Assembly (NCBI GenBank): GCA_964536025.1
Contig: CAZHXA010000002.1
Span: forward strand, 62,001 to 126,000
Source: RGIG4576 sp964536025
GTDB lineage: Bacteria; Bacteroidota; Bacteroidia; Bacteroidales; Muribaculaceae
Length of the DNA: 64,000 bases
Direction: 5' to 3'
The notes beneath the pieces were generated by a model, which had not been told where the DNA came from, searched no databases, and saw only the letters and a program-made list of their open reading frames with translations. Shown here in pieces: positions 15,897 through 24,366 of this stretch. Position numbers and translations under genes: made by a program. The first letter of the stretch is position 1, and each line of letters begins with the position of its first letter.

Positions 15897-18776
15897 ATGC
15901 AAAGTAAAGGATTTATCAGAGTGTTGACTGTTGCTCTTATGCTTGTGTGTGCGTTTTATCTTTCATTTTCATTTGTGACTCGCCACTATGAGGGTCTAGC
16001 ATCTGAATATGCAAAGGCTAAAGCGCAAACCGAAGATGTGTCAAATGACACATACAAGACATATTACAAGCAATATGTTGACTCGCTTGCTAAAGAAAAG
16101 GTGTATTTAGGATATTACACATTCCAGCAAGCCAGAGAGATGGAAGTAGGTCTTGGCTTAGACCTTAAGGGTGGTATGAACGTAACTCTTCAAATTTCGG
16201 TTCCCGACATTTTGAAAGCTCTTTCAAATGAGAACCCTGATCCAAAGTTTAATGAAGCATTACAAATTGCAGAAAAGCAACAAAAAAACAGTGCTGACAA
16301 GGATTTTGTTTCAGCTTTCTGCCGTGAGTACAATAAATTGGCTCCCGAAGGAAATCTTTATCAAATCTTCCGTAGCGTAGAGAAACTTAAAGCCGGTGCT
16401 TCCAATTCAGAAGTGGAAAAAGTTCTTAAGGAAGAAGTTAACTCTATGGTTGACAATTCTTATAACGTGCTTCGCACACGTATTGACCGTTTCGGTGTGG
16501 TTTCTCCTAATATCCAAAAACTTGAAAGTACAGGTCGAATTCTTCTTGAACTTCCTGGTGTTAAAGAACCGGAACGTGTAATCAAGTTGCTTAAAGGTAC
16601 TGCAAACTTGGAATTTTATGAAACTTACACAATAAATGATTTGCAAGGTGCTCTAAATTCATTGAGCAATGCAGTAGCAAGCAAAGTTGTTGTAGCCGAC
16701 TCTACTGCTACCGACAGCGTTAAAGCTCAAGTAGCTAAAAGCTTGGCTGAAATGCTTTGGAGCGTTCAAGGTCGTGGCGGTGCTGCTATCGGTGTTGTAT
16801 CTGTTCGTGATACTGCTGCTGTTAATGCAATCATGAATTCTCCTGAAGCTACTCGCATTCTTCCTACCAACTTGAAAGCTCGTTGGGCTGTTAAGTCTAT
16901 TGATGAAAAAGGACAATATTTCGAGCTTGTTGCTTTGAAGACAGTTCAAGGTAGCCCTGTATTGACTGGTGATGTGGTAACCGATGCATCAAGCAACTTC
17001 GATAATATGCAAGGTAACGTGGTGTCTATGACAATGAACGACGAGGGTGCTCGTCAATGGGCTCGCGTAACTCAACAAAACTTGAATAAGGCTATTGCTA
17101 TCGTTCTTGACGATCAAGTATATTCTTATCCTAATGTAAACAGTGTAATTGAAGGTGGTAGCTCTCAAATTACAGGTAACTTTACTGTGGAAGAAGCAAA
17201 CGACTTGGCTAACGTGTTGAAGAGTGGTAAGATGGTTGCTCGTGTAAACGTTGAAAGTATGAGCGTTATCGGTCCGTCATTGGGACAAGCTGCAATTGAA
17301 TCCGGTATGGTTTCTTTCGTTGTTGCTCTTGTGCTTTTGATGATTTTCATGGTTTGCGTTTACGGATGGATTCCTGGTTTGATCGCAAACTTAGGTTTGA
17401 TTCTTAACTTGTTCTTTACTCTTGGTATCTTGGCTTCTATCCAAGCAGTGCTTACTTTATCGGGTATTGCCGGTATCGTGTTGGCAATGGGTATGGCTGT
17501 TGACGCTAATGTGCTTATCTTTGAACGTTCTAAGGAAGAACTTCGTGCAGGTAAATCTTTGAAAGCTGCTGTTGCCGATGGTTATAGCAATGCTTTCTCT
17601 GCAATCTTCGACTCAAACTTGACTTCTGTTATCACAGCGTTAATCTTGTTGCTTAACGGTTCTGGTCCTATCAAAGGTTTCGCAACTACATTGATTATAG
17701 GTATCGTATGCTCATTCTTCACAGCTGTATTTGTAACACGTCTTGTGATGGAAGCTATCGTAAATAGCAAAAAAGCTTATAAGATTACCTTCAACACTTC
17801 ATTGACTCGCCACTTGATGGAGAACGTAAACTTCAACTTCATTGGTTTTCGTTCTAAAGTGTGGACAGTTGTTGCAATTATCATCGTTGCTGTAGGTGTT
17901 CTTTTGGGTGTACGTCGTCTAAGTCCGGGTATCGACTTCTCTGGTGGACGCAACTATACAGTTCAATTTGCTCAACCTGTAAGCACTGTCGATTTGAAAG
18001 AAAAGTTGACTCCGTTGTTCCCTGAATCAAATTTAAGTGTAATTACTATCGATAATGATACTAAGGTTCGTATCTCAACCAACTATAAGATTGCTTCTAC
18101 TGAAGATGGTATAGATGAAGAAATCATGCAAAAATTGTATGAAGGTCTTAAGGGTGAACTTAATGGAATGGATTACGAACACTTTAGTGTTGCCGATGAA
18201 ACACAAGGTGTAACTTCAACTGAAAAGGTTGGTCCAAGCATTGCAAGCGATATGACTCGTGAAGCTTGTTTGGCTGTATTCTTCTCATTGATTGCTATGG
18301 CTCTTTACATCTTGATTCGTTTCCGTAATATAGCATTCTCTGTTGGTGCTCTTTGTGCAGTGGCATTTACAGCATTCCTTGTAATTGGTTTCTATGGTTT
18401 GTATGGCTTGTTTCCATTCTCAATGGAAATCGACCAAAACTTCATTGCAGCTATTTTGACTATTATAGGTTATCAAGTAAACGATACTGTGGTTGTATTT
18501 GACCGTGTGCGTGAAACTCGTACATTGTATCCTAAACAAGATGCTGTGGTAACATTTAACCATGCACTAAACAGTACATTGGCTCGTACCATAATGACTT
18601 CTTTCAGTACATTGCTTGTACTTATCGTAATCTTTGTATTAGGTGGTGAAACTATTCGTAGTTTCGTGTTTGCAATGTCTCTTGGTGTTGTGTTTGGTAC
18701 ACTTGCTTCATTGTTTATTGCTGCTCCGGTAGCTTATACAATGACTGCACGTCAAGCTAAAAAAGAAGTAAAATAA
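15897..18776 (+). CDS. secDF: Protein translocase subunit SecDF (fused SecD and SecF)
   Basis: At 959 residues this is a SecD-SecF fusion, a proton-driven helper of Sec export in the inner membrane. After the first helix (HYEG region), the periplasmic P1 domain starts with GLGLDLKGGMNVTLQ; SecD helices begin around residue 465 (SGMVSFVVALVLL) and include MAVDANVLIFERSKEELRAG. The SecF half has GIDFSGGRNY near residue 680 and YQVNDTVVVFDRVRE near 865. The fusion is usual in Bacteroidota. Codon use looks like that of a highly expressed gene. It is followed by a strong terminator. Confidence 0.97.
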   Translation: MQSKGFIRVLTVALMLVCAFYLSFSFVTRHYEGLASEYAKAKAQTEDVSNDTYKTYYKQYVDSLAKEKVYLGYYTFQQAREMEVGLGLDLKGGMNVTLQISVPDILKALSNENPDPKFNEALQIAEKQQKNSADKDFVSAFCREYNKLAPEGNLYQIFRSVEKLKAGASNSEVEKVLKEEVNSMVDNSYNVLRTRIDRFGVVSPNIQKLESTGRILLELPGVKEPERVIKLLKGTANLEFYETYTINDLQGALNSLSNAVASKVVVADSTATDSVKAQVAKSLAEMLWSVQGRGGAAIGVVSVRDTAAVNAIMNSPEATRILPTNLKARWAVKSIDEKGQYFELVALKTVQGSPVLTGDVVTDASSNFDNMQGNVVSMTMNDEGARQWARVTQQNLNKAIAIVLDDQVYSYPNVNSVIEGGSSQITGNFTVEEANDLANVLKSGKMVARVNVESMSVIGPSLGQAAIESGMVSFVVALVLLMIFMVCVYGWIPGLIANLGLILNLFFTLGILASIQAVLTLSGIAGIVLAMGMAVDANVLIFERSKEELRAGKSLKAAVADGYSNAFSAIFDSNLTSVITALILLLNGSGPIKGFATTLIIGIVCSFFTAVFVTRLVMEAIVNSKKAYKITFNTSLTRHLMENVNFNFIGFRSKVWTVVAIIIVAVGVLLGVRRLSPGIDFSGGRNYTVQFAQPVSTVDLKEKLTPLFPESNLSVITIDNDTKVRISTNYKIASTEDGIDEEIMQKLYEGLKGELNGMDYEHFSVADETQGVTSTEKVGPSIASDMTREACLAVFFSLIAMALYILIRFRNIAFSVGALCAVAFTAFLVIGFYGLYGLFPFSMEIDQNFIAAILTIIGYQVNDTVVVFDRVRETRTLYPKQDAVVTFNHALNSTLARTIMTSFSTLLVLIVIFVLGGETIRSFVFAMSLGVVFGTLASLFIAAPVAYTMTARQAKKEVK

Positions 18777-18814
18777 TATATCCATACTTTTAAGTAGGAT
18801 TATTAATATCTTTT

Positions 18815-18849
18815 AAGGGGGAAATCATTGATGATTTCCCCCTTTTTTG
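18815..18849 (+). terminator. Terminator of secDF
   Basis: A perfect 14-bp stem (18815-18828 with 18831-18844) is followed by TTTTTTG. Confidence 0.93.
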
Positions 18850-18950
18850 TAGTTTTACCGATGCTAAAAATGTTATTGTTCTGTTTTAAGGACAGTGATG
18901 TGCATTTTGAAAGAGTAAAATATATATGTAAAATAAAAATAGCTTTGATT

Positions 18951-19514
18951 ATGAAAAGTTTTGGACAAAAACCGTGGGTTCTCCCGCAACCGGTACTTAT
19001 TATCGGGACATATAATAGTGATGGAACGCCAAATGCAATGAATGTAGCATGGGGCGGGCAATGGGACAGCAAAGAGATTGTGATTAGCATGGGGTCGCAT
19101 GCTACTACTGAGAATCTTGCACGTTGTAACGATTTTACAGTAGCTTTTGCAACTAAAAACACTATGTTGGCTGCCGACTTTGTGGGTATGGTAAGTGCTA
19201 AGAAAGACCCTGAAAAGATAAGCAAAACAAAATGGACTGCAGTTAAGGCTGAAAATGTAAATGCTCCTGTGTTTACTGATTTTCCTATGACGTTGGAATG
19301 TCGCATTTTGCGTAAGATAGATGAAACTGAGAATGGCTATAATATAGTTGCTGAAATTGTTAATATACTTGTTGATGAAGCTTATATTACCGAAGACGGA
19401 AAACCCGATATAGCAAAAATGCAGTTCATCACCTTTGAACCCGTGCATCATGGTTATCACATACTTGGAGAACGTGTGGGAAATGCTTTTGCAGATGGTA
19501 TGGCATTGAAATAA
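18951..19514 (+). CDS. Flavin reductase-like (FMN-binding split barrel) protein
   Basis: The 187-residue cytosolic protein has the split-barrel signature: GTYNSDGTPNAMNVAWGGQ, SMGSHATTENL, FTVAFATKNT and FVGMVSAKKDPEK, followed by CRILRK and HHGYHILGERVG at the end. Related proteins bind FMN and reduce flavin or act as small oxidoreductases; the substrate is unknown. The start at 18951 (MKSFGQKPWVLPQPV) is right at the family N-terminus; the open frame extends 123 bases upstream through the secDF terminator and is not used. Confidence 0.87.
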   Translation: MKSFGQKPWVLPQPVLIIGTYNSDGTPNAMNVAWGGQWDSKEIVISMGSHATTENLARCNDFTVAFATKNTMLAADFVGMVSAKKDPEKISKTKWTAVKAENVNAPVFTDFPMTLECRILRKIDETENGYNIVAEIVNILVDEAYITEDGKPDIAKMQFITFEPVHHGYHILGERVGNAFADGMALK

Positions 19515-19577
19515 CTATATGTAAAGTTGTGTTGTTAGGATTAGGTAATCTAAGGTGTTTAATTAAAAAAAACATTC

Positions 19578-20498
19578 ATGCTGAAGTTTAATAAATATTT
19601 ATGTATTTTTATTTTTGCGACGGTCGCTTTTGCTTGTACCGATGTTGAAAGGATAAAAATTGAGAGTGTTCACTTGGATGAACAAAATAAAAAAATAAAT
19701 TGTTATACAGCCATTTTGCCGGAGGGTAAACCTATCAATTCATATATTGTTCTTATGCCCGGTTTTGGAGAGACGATGGAAAACGTACTTGATGCAACCG
19801 AACTGCCATATAAAGCCGCCCAAGCAGGCATAGCTGTCTTTATACCGGTGTTGCAAGATGGAATCGAGTCATATAGTTTTTCTGCTGAAAGTCAAGCAAA
19901 TTTACAAAACATAATAAAAGACATTAAAAAACGATTTGTGCTGTCGGAATCCGATTTTTTTATAGGAGGATTCTCAATGGGGGGAAGTGCTGCAATAAGA
20001 TGTGCCGAGTTGTCTTTAGAAAATCCTCCGGTATGTGTTTTTGCTATAGATTCTCCTTTGGATTACGAACGCTTTAGTTATACTACCGAGCGTGATGTGA
20101 AAGTTTACCGCAAAGGGTTGGATGATGGTGATAGTATATATGTGAAACTTCTTGAAAATATAACACCGATAGTGAAAGATTCTCCGTATTTACTTTCTGA
20201 TACCGCTCATCAAGCAATACTTCCTTTAAAAAATATTCCTATACGATATTATATTGAGCCGGCTGAACAATGGTGGTTAGATAATCGTAAAACCGATGTG
20301 CTTGGACTTAATATACTTGATGCAACAGCTTTTATAAATGATTTGCGACTTATAGGAAATCATAAAGCCGAATTAATTGTAACCTCAGGGAAAGGATTTA
20401 GAAATAACGGAGAAATGTATCATCCTCATTCATGGACGATTGTCGATGTTGACGACTTGATTGAATGGTTGCAGAGTTGTCGCGTTGTTCAAGACTGA
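19578..20498 (+). CDS. Alpha/beta-hydrolase-fold lipoprotein
   Basis: The 306-residue product has a lipoprotein signal ending VAFAC (Cys at 20). The body is an alpha/beta hydrolase: YIVLMPGFGETMENV near the oxyanion strand, the nucleophile elbow GGFSMGGSAA (Ser as nucleophile), and a late HPHSWTIVDV segment that could carry the catalytic His. The overall look is of an esterase or acyl hydrolase anchored in the envelope. Substrate unknown. Confidence 0.75.
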   Translation: MLKFNKYLCIFIFATVAFACTDVERIKIESVHLDEQNKKINCYTAILPEGKPINSYIVLMPGFGETMENVLDATELPYKAAQAGIAVFIPVLQDGIESYSFSAESQANLQNIIKDIKKRFVLSESDFFIGGFSMGGSAAIRCAELSLENPPVCVFAIDSPLDYERFSYTTERDVKVYRKGLDDGDSIYVKLLENITPIVKDSPYLLSDTAHQAILPLKNIPIRYYIEPAEQWWLDNRKTDVLGLNILDATAFINDLRLIGNHKAELIVTSGKGFRNNGEMYHPHSWTIVDVDDLIEWLQSCRVVQD

Positions 20499-20594
20499 AA
20501 AGATAATGCCAAAACTCTTTAGAGCTAACTTCAGAGGTGAAACCGACAAGAAGCCTTTTGGCAACATTACCAGTCTTTACAATTAATCCGAATA

Positions 20595-20648
20595 AAAACA
20601 ATAGGCAAAAAAGAATCAAAATATCCTTTTTTGCCTATTGTTTTGTTG
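20595..20648. terminator. Bidirectional terminator between the hydrolase gene and tRNA-Arg
   Basis: A near-perfect 19-bp stem (20595-20613 with 20626-20644), flanked by A-run and T-run, can serve the plus-strand hydrolase gene and the minus-strand tRNA. Confidence 0.85.
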
Positions 20649-20666
20649 TAAATAAAGTATCATTAG

Positions 20667-20738
20667 TACCTCGGAGGGGAATCGAACCCCTATCTAAAGT
20701 TTAGGAAACTTCTATTCTATCCGTTGAACTACCAAGGC
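20667..20738 (-). tRNA. tRNA-Arg (anticodon CCT)
   Basis: The 72-base cloverleaf has acceptor GCCTTGG/CCGAGGT with a first G-U pair, discriminator A, anticodon loop TTCCTAA (CCT) and T-arm GGGGTTCGATTCCCC. It reads AGG codons. Confidence 0.95.
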
Positions 20739-20760
20739 CTCTGAAAATATTATTTCTTGA

Positions 20761-20791
20761 CAAAAATACAATATTTCCATGATTTTGGCAA
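20761..20791 (-). promoter_or_regulatory. Promoter of tRNA-Arg(CCT)
   Basis: Minus-strand TTG (20789-20791), 20 bases, then TATTTTTG (20761-20768). It lacks the CACTCGC extension seen at the other tRNA promoters. Confidence 0.7.
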
Positions 20792-20940
20792 ATACGCTAT
20801 TGCTTTTGGTCGTAAAATAGTCAATTTAATATTTTTTGTTGTAAAATGAAGTATCTTCATATTGTTTAAGGTTGTATAAGATAAAATATTGCTTATCTTT
20901 ACATCGTAAACTTTAGAATAATAAAAAAAATAATAGAAAC

Positions 20941-21531
20941 ATGAAAAAATCAATTATTGTTATCGCTGTAATTGCAGTGATTGCTTTAGGTCTTTTTGGA
21001 TGGGTAAAAGGTGCTTATAATGGAATGGTAGAACAAGAAGAAAGTGTGAATACTGCATGGTCACAAGTGGAAAACGTGTATCAACGTCGTGCCGATTTGA
21101 TTCCTAATCTTGTGAATACTGTTAAGGGCTATGCTGCTCATGAAAAAGAAACATTGCAAAATGTGGTTGATGCTCGAGCAAAAGCTACGCAAATGACGGT
21201 AAATGTAGATGATTTGTCGGAAGAAAATATTAAGAAATATCAAGCTGCACAAGGTGAATTGCAACAAGCAATAGGTCGTTTGCTTATGGTTACTGAAAAT
21301 TATCCCGATTTGAAAGCAAATGAAACATTCAATAAGTTGCAAGATGAAATATCAGGCACAGAAAACAGAATTACGGTTGAGCGTATGAAGTTTAATGAAG
21401 CTGCTAAAGCTTATAATACAAATATACGCAAATTCCCTACAAATATATTTGCCGGAATATTTGGATTTGAAAAGAAAGGATATTTTGAAGCACAAGACGG
21501 TGCTGAAAAGGCTCCGGAAGTAAAATTTTAA
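20941..21531 (+). CDS. lemA: LemA family protein
   Basis: A 196-residue protein with one N-terminal membrane helix (IIVIAVIAVIALGLFGWV) and a mainly helical remainder. Family marks are AYNGMVEQEESVNTAWSQVE, YQRRADLIPNLVNTVKGYA and ENRITVERMKFNEAAKAYN, then FPTNIFAGIFGF. LemA proteins are membrane proteins of unsettled function that often sit beside TPM-domain genes, as here. Three bases separate it from the next gene. A TATCTTTA box about 45 bases upstream may be its -7 element. Confidence 0.92.
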   Translation: MKKSIIVIAVIAVIALGLFGWVKGAYNGMVEQEESVNTAWSQVENVYQRRADLIPNLVNTVKGYAAHEKETLQNVVDARAKATQMTVNVDDLSEENIKKYQAAQGELQQAIGRLLMVTENYPDLKANETFNKLQDEISGTENRITVERMKFNEAAKAYNTNIRKFPTNIFAGIFGFEKKGYFEAQDGAEKAPEVKF

Positions 21532-21534
21532 GTT

Positions 21535-21978
21535 ATGGCACTTGAATCATTTCTTGATAAAGACTCTCAACGCAAGGTAGTAGAAGCTATCGGTGTTGCC
21601 GAGAAATGTACTTCGGGTGAGATACGCGTGCATGTGGAGCCTACTTGTAAGTGTAAAAATCCCTATGAGCGAGCTGTGGAAGTGTTTGATAAACTGAAAA
21701 TGTATGAAACCGAAGCTCGAAACGGTGTGCTTATATATGTGGCATATAAATCAAGACAATTTGCCATAATAGGAGATATGGGAATAAATGAAAAAGTAGG
21801 AGTCTGCTTTTGGGAGACCGAAAAAAATGTGCTTGCCGACTATTTGAAAGCTGAACGTCCGGCTGAAGGACTTTGTGAAGTAATAAAAATGATAGGGGAG
21901 AATCTTTCAAAATATTTCCCATGTCAAAAAGATGATGTAAATGAATTAAGTGATGAGATTTCTTATGAATCGAATTAA
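21535..21978 (+). CDS. TPM-domain protein, cytosolic-side short form
   Basis: The 147-residue protein is a TPM-domain (YgcG/Psb32-like) protein without signal peptide: KCTSGEIRVHVEPTCK, RNGVLIYVAYKSRQFAIIGDMG and a C-terminal helical part. TPM proteins have been linked to membrane-protein turnover, but the biochemical role is open. It lies between lemA and a second, exported TPM gene whose ATG overlaps its 3' end by 14 bases. Confidence 0.82.
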   Translation: MALESFLDKDSQRKVVEAIGVAEKCTSGEIRVHVEPTCKCKNPYERAVEVFDKLKMYETEARNGVLIYVAYKSRQFAIIGDMGINEKVGVCFWETEKNVLADYLKAERPAEGLCEVIKMIGENLSKYFPCQKDDVNELSDEISYESN

Positions 21979-22798
21979 ATCGGTATACTTATTTATAGTT
22001 GTTGCAATTACGTTCTTTGCAACAACTTTATCGGCACAGGTGCCTGACAAGCCTTATCCACCGAGATTGGTGAACGATTTTGCCGGAGTTTTTTCTGTTT
22101 GGCAATCTGAAGCACTTGAGGATACTTTGGTGCAATTTGCGAAAAGAACGTCTAATCAAGTGACCATTGTTGCTGTAAAAGATTTAGGTGGAATGGATGC
22201 CTCTCAATTTGCCTATGAAATAGGAGAAAAATGGGGAGTGGGTGGTAGTAAATTGAATAACGGTGTAGTGATTTTGATAAAGCCCAAGAATGATACTAAG
22301 GGTGAGGCTTATATTGCAACCGGATATGGTGTTGAGGCTATATTGCCTGATGGTGCTTGTGGTACGATAATACGAAACGAAATGATACCGGCTTTTAAAG
22401 ATAATGATTATTATACCGGTGTTTTTCGTGCATTGAATGTTATTTTGCCTGTATTGGCAAAAGAGTATTCAATAAACGAATATACTAATAATGATTCGGA
22501 AATGCTACCTATCGTGGGTCTTATTGCAATAATATTGGGTATAATTATATTTGTTGGTTGTATTATACTGTTTGGGAATCATAATGATGATAATGACGTG
22601 AACGGCAATTCAGGGAATTTTGGTGGAAATGATTCCGGAAATTTGGCTACGGCAATTTTGCTTGGTAGCTTGTTGAGCGGTCGCAATTCAAGAAGTTCAG
22701 GAGGCTCTTTCGGTGGTGGCGGTTCCTTTGGCGGAGGCGGTTTTGGCGGCTTCGGCGGAGGCTCTTTCGGTGGTGGCGGAGCCGGAGGTAGTTGGTAG
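21965..22798 (+). CDS. Exported TPM-domain protein with Gly/Ser/Phe-rich tail (YgcG-like)
   Basis: The 277-residue protein has a signal peptide ending TLSAQ, a TPM domain beginning RLVNDFAGVFSVWQS with YIATGYGVEAILPDG, a membrane helix (MLPIVGLIAIILGIIIFVG) and a C-terminal tail made of GGSFGGGG-like repeats ending GGSW. This is the classic YgcG layout. Start at 21965 is chosen because it opens the signal peptide; it overlaps the preceding gene by 14 bases, implying coupled translation. The glycine tail probably runs unstructured. Confidence 0.87.
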   Translation: MNRIKSVYLFIVVAITFFATTLSAQVPDKPYPPRLVNDFAGVFSVWQSEALEDTLVQFAKRTSNQVTIVAVKDLGGMDASQFAYEIGEKWGVGGSKLNNGVVILIKPKNDTKGEAYIATGYGVEAILPDGACGTIIRNEMIPAFKDNDYYTGVFRALNVILPVLAKEYSINEYTNNDSEMLPIVGLIAIILGIIIFVGCIILFGNHNDDNDVNGNSGNFGGNDSGNLATAILLGSLLSGRNSRSSGGSFGGGGSFGGGGFGGFGGGSFGGGGAGGSW

Positions 22799-22808
22799 TA
22801 TAATATAA

Positions 22809-22850
22809 CAGTGTCGAATTCGATAAACTCGGGTTCGACACTGTTTTTTT
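22809..22850. terminator. Terminator between the TPM operon and recO
   Basis: A perfect 10-bp stem (22809-22818 with 22834-22843) followed by seven T on the plus strand ends the lemA operon and abuts the convergent recO stop codon. Confidence 0.85.
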
Positions 22851-23574
22851 AGATGAAAAGTTGTTTTAATATTTCAGGCGAATGTAGCGAGCCGGTCATT
22901 GAATTGTGCAGGCGATAATAGTTGAGTGCAATATCAAGTATTTCGCCTCTTTGAGTGCGATTGAATTTAAAATGATGCATATTTCTTGACGTCATGCGAG
23001 AAAGATGCAGAATGATGGGTGCCGTTTCGGGTGTGAGAGCGTGGCTGTGCAACGGACGCTCTCGGGTGAATATGCCGTTAACCATGTCAAACCAATATCC
23101 GTTTTGAAAAGTTTCTACATCGGGTTGTATGCCTAAAAAAACACCTAAATTATAAAGAAACCATATATGGAAATTTGCAATACCGTTGTGAGAGGTATTT
23201 AATAATTCTATAGAAGTTTTAATAAAGCGGAATAAATTTGTGTTTTCTTCGCTTTCTTGAATGGAGCGTGTCAATAGTTCGCTCATGAACATAGCTATTG
23301 CACTTTTTGCGGGATTGGAATATATTCCTGTTAATACGGAAACGTTGCGAGCATCGCGAAAAGTGTGAATATCTTTACCCGGTATTATTTTCGCTTCAAA
23401 TTCTATTAAAGATAAAGGCATGAACAAAGCATTACGCATGCGTGCATTCTTTGTAGCACCTTGCGGAAGGAGAAACGACATGCGACCATGGCGGTCGGTA
23501 AAAATGTGTGCGATTGAATTTTTATCGGAATATCGCAACACATGAAGCACAATTCCGTTAAGTTTTTCGAGCAT
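22849..23574 (-). CDS. recO: DNA repair protein RecO
   Basis: The 241-residue protein fits RecO, which loads RecA at SSB-coated gaps with RecR. The N-terminal OB fold shows LNGIVLHVLRYSDKNSIAHIF and GRMSFLLPQGA; the helical C-terminal part follows (FRFIKTSIELL, FHIWFLYNLGVFLGI). Zinc-ligand cysteines found in some RecO proteins are absent. Its usual partner recR is 29 kb away in this window. The start MLEKLNGIV is the only sensible one. Confidence 0.88.
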   Translation of the reverse strand: MLEKLNGIVLHVLRYSDKNSIAHIFTDRHGRMSFLLPQGATKNARMRNALFMPLSLIEFEAKIIPGKDIHTFRDARNVSVLTGIYSNPAKSAIAMFMSELLTRSIQESEENTNLFRFIKTSIELLNTSHNGIANFHIWFLYNLGVFLGIQPDVETFQNGYWFDMVNGIFTRERPLHSHALTPETAPIILHLSRMTSRNMHHFKFNRTQRGEILDIALNYYRLHNSMTGSLHSPEILKQLFI

Positions 23575-23699
23575 TCGTAAAAAATGTTTATCTTTGCAGT
23601 GTCAAAGCAATATATTTGCAATATTCGCAAAAAATAGCGACCTGTGCAAGCTGTTTTAGACAAAAAAAGACGTTTTTTTGAAAATTATTTGAAAAATAT

Positions 23700-23730
23700 T
23701 TGGTGGATTCAGAAAAAGTGTCTATATTTG
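23700..23730 (+). promoter_or_regulatory. Promoter of tRNA-Glu / rpsT
   Basis: TTG (23700-23702), 20 bases, TATATTTG (23723-23730), then CACTCGC: a perfect Bacteroidota promoter with the tRNA-type extension. It sits 28 bases before tRNA-Glu. Confidence 0.8.
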
Positions 23731-23753
23731 CACTCGCTTTTGAGAAGCAAAGG

Positions 23754-23835
23754 TTGATGGCCCATTCGTCTATCGGTTAGGACGCAAGATTTTCATTCTT
23801 GAAAGAGCAGTTCGATTCTGCTATGGGCTACAAAA
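23754..23835 (+). repeat. 82-base direct repeat, copy 1 (spans tRNA-Glu)
   Basis: This stretch, from TTGATGG through CTACAAAA, is identical to 24175-24256. The repeat is the tRNA-Glu gene plus 5 bases on each side, and the two copies bracket rpsT. Confidence 0.9.
23759..23830 (+). tRNA. tRNA-Glu (anticodon TTC), copy 1
   Basis: The 72-base cloverleaf has acceptor GGCCCAT/ATGGGCT with a terminal G-U pair, discriminator A, anticodon loop TTTTCAT (TTC) and T-arm CAGTTCGATTCTG. Confidence 0.97.
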
Positions 23836-23869
23836 AATAAAAAGCAGTTAAAGATTAAGATTTTTAGAA

Positions 23870-24124
23870 ATGGCAAATCACAAATCATCAATTAAAAGAA
23901 TACGTCAGACAGTGGCAAAAAGATTGCATAACCGTTATTATGTAAAAACAGCTCGTACAGCTGTACGTCGCTTCCGTGCGTTGACTGATAAAGCTGAAGC
24001 AACAGAGAAATATCCAAAAGTAGTTTCTCTATTAGATAAAATCGCCGGTAAGGGTATGATTTCAAAGAACAAAGCTTCTAACTTGAAATCTAAATTAGCT
24101 CTTCACTTGAACAAGTTAGCTTAA
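23870..24124 (+). CDS. rpsT: 30S ribosomal protein S20
   Basis: The 84-residue, Lys/Arg-rich helical protein begins MANHKSSIKRIRQT and ends LKSKLALHLNKLA, the S20 pattern. It binds 16S rRNA early in 30S assembly. It lies 39 bases after one tRNA-Glu and 55 bases before a second identical one, so it may be co-transcribed with both. Confidence 0.97.
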   Translation: MANHKSSIKRIRQTVAKRLHNRYYVKTARTAVRRFRALTDKAEATEKYPKVVSLLDKIAGKGMISKNKASNLKSKLALHLNKLA

Positions 24125-24143
24125 TTAGGCGATTTAAGCAAAG

Positions 24144-24177
24144 AAAACTAACGTTTCTCTCAAAGAGAATAGTTTTG
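24144..24177 (+). terminator. Hairpin after rpsT (weak terminator or processing site)
   Basis: AAAACTA pairs with TAGTTTT and TTCTCT with AGAGAA around a CAA loop. It ends in only TTTT and touches the second tRNA-Glu repeat, so partial termination or RNA processing are both possible. Confidence 0.5.
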
Positions 24178-24256
24178 ATGGCCCATTCGTCTATCGGTTA
24201 GGACGCAAGATTTTCATTCTTGAAAGAGCAGTTCGATTCTGCTATGGGCTACAAAA
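24175..24256 (+). repeat. 82-base direct repeat, copy 2 (spans tRNA-Glu)
   Basis: Identical to 23754-23835, 421 bases apart start to start, in the same orientation. Confidence 0.9.
24180..24251 (+). tRNA. tRNA-Glu (anticodon TTC), copy 2
   Basis: Same 72 bases as copy 1. No TAnnTTTG promoter precedes it closely, so it probably depends on transcription through rpsT. Confidence 0.97.
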
Positions 24257-24284
24257 GACGCTAAGATTATCCTTAGCGTCTTTT
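24253..24284 (+). terminator. Terminator of the tRNA-Glu/rpsT unit
   Basis: A perfect 13-bp stem (24253-24265 with 24272-24284) ending in TTTT lies right after tRNA-Glu copy 2. Confidence 0.9.
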
Positions 24285-24306
24285 GCTATGTATAAAGTTA
24301 AAGTAT

Positions 24307-24337
24307 TTGTATTATTAAAAATAATAAAGTACTTTTG
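24307..24337 (+). promoter_or_regulatory. Promoter of ridA
   Basis: TTG (24307-24309), 20 bases, TACTTTTG (24330-24337); the ATG is 30 bases downstream. Confidence 0.75.
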
Positions 24338-24366
24338 TGAAAGAAAAAAACAAAAAATAATAATAT

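Noticed and set aside
18873..19460. A 195-codon minus-strand open frame opposite the flavin reductase gene
   Set aside because: The plus-strand frame has a recognisable split-barrel family; the antisense product is a composition artefact.
22680..22795. Gly/Ser/Phe repeats as a DNA repeat element
   Set aside because: They are the coding repeats of the YgcG-like glycine tail, in frame and typical of the family.
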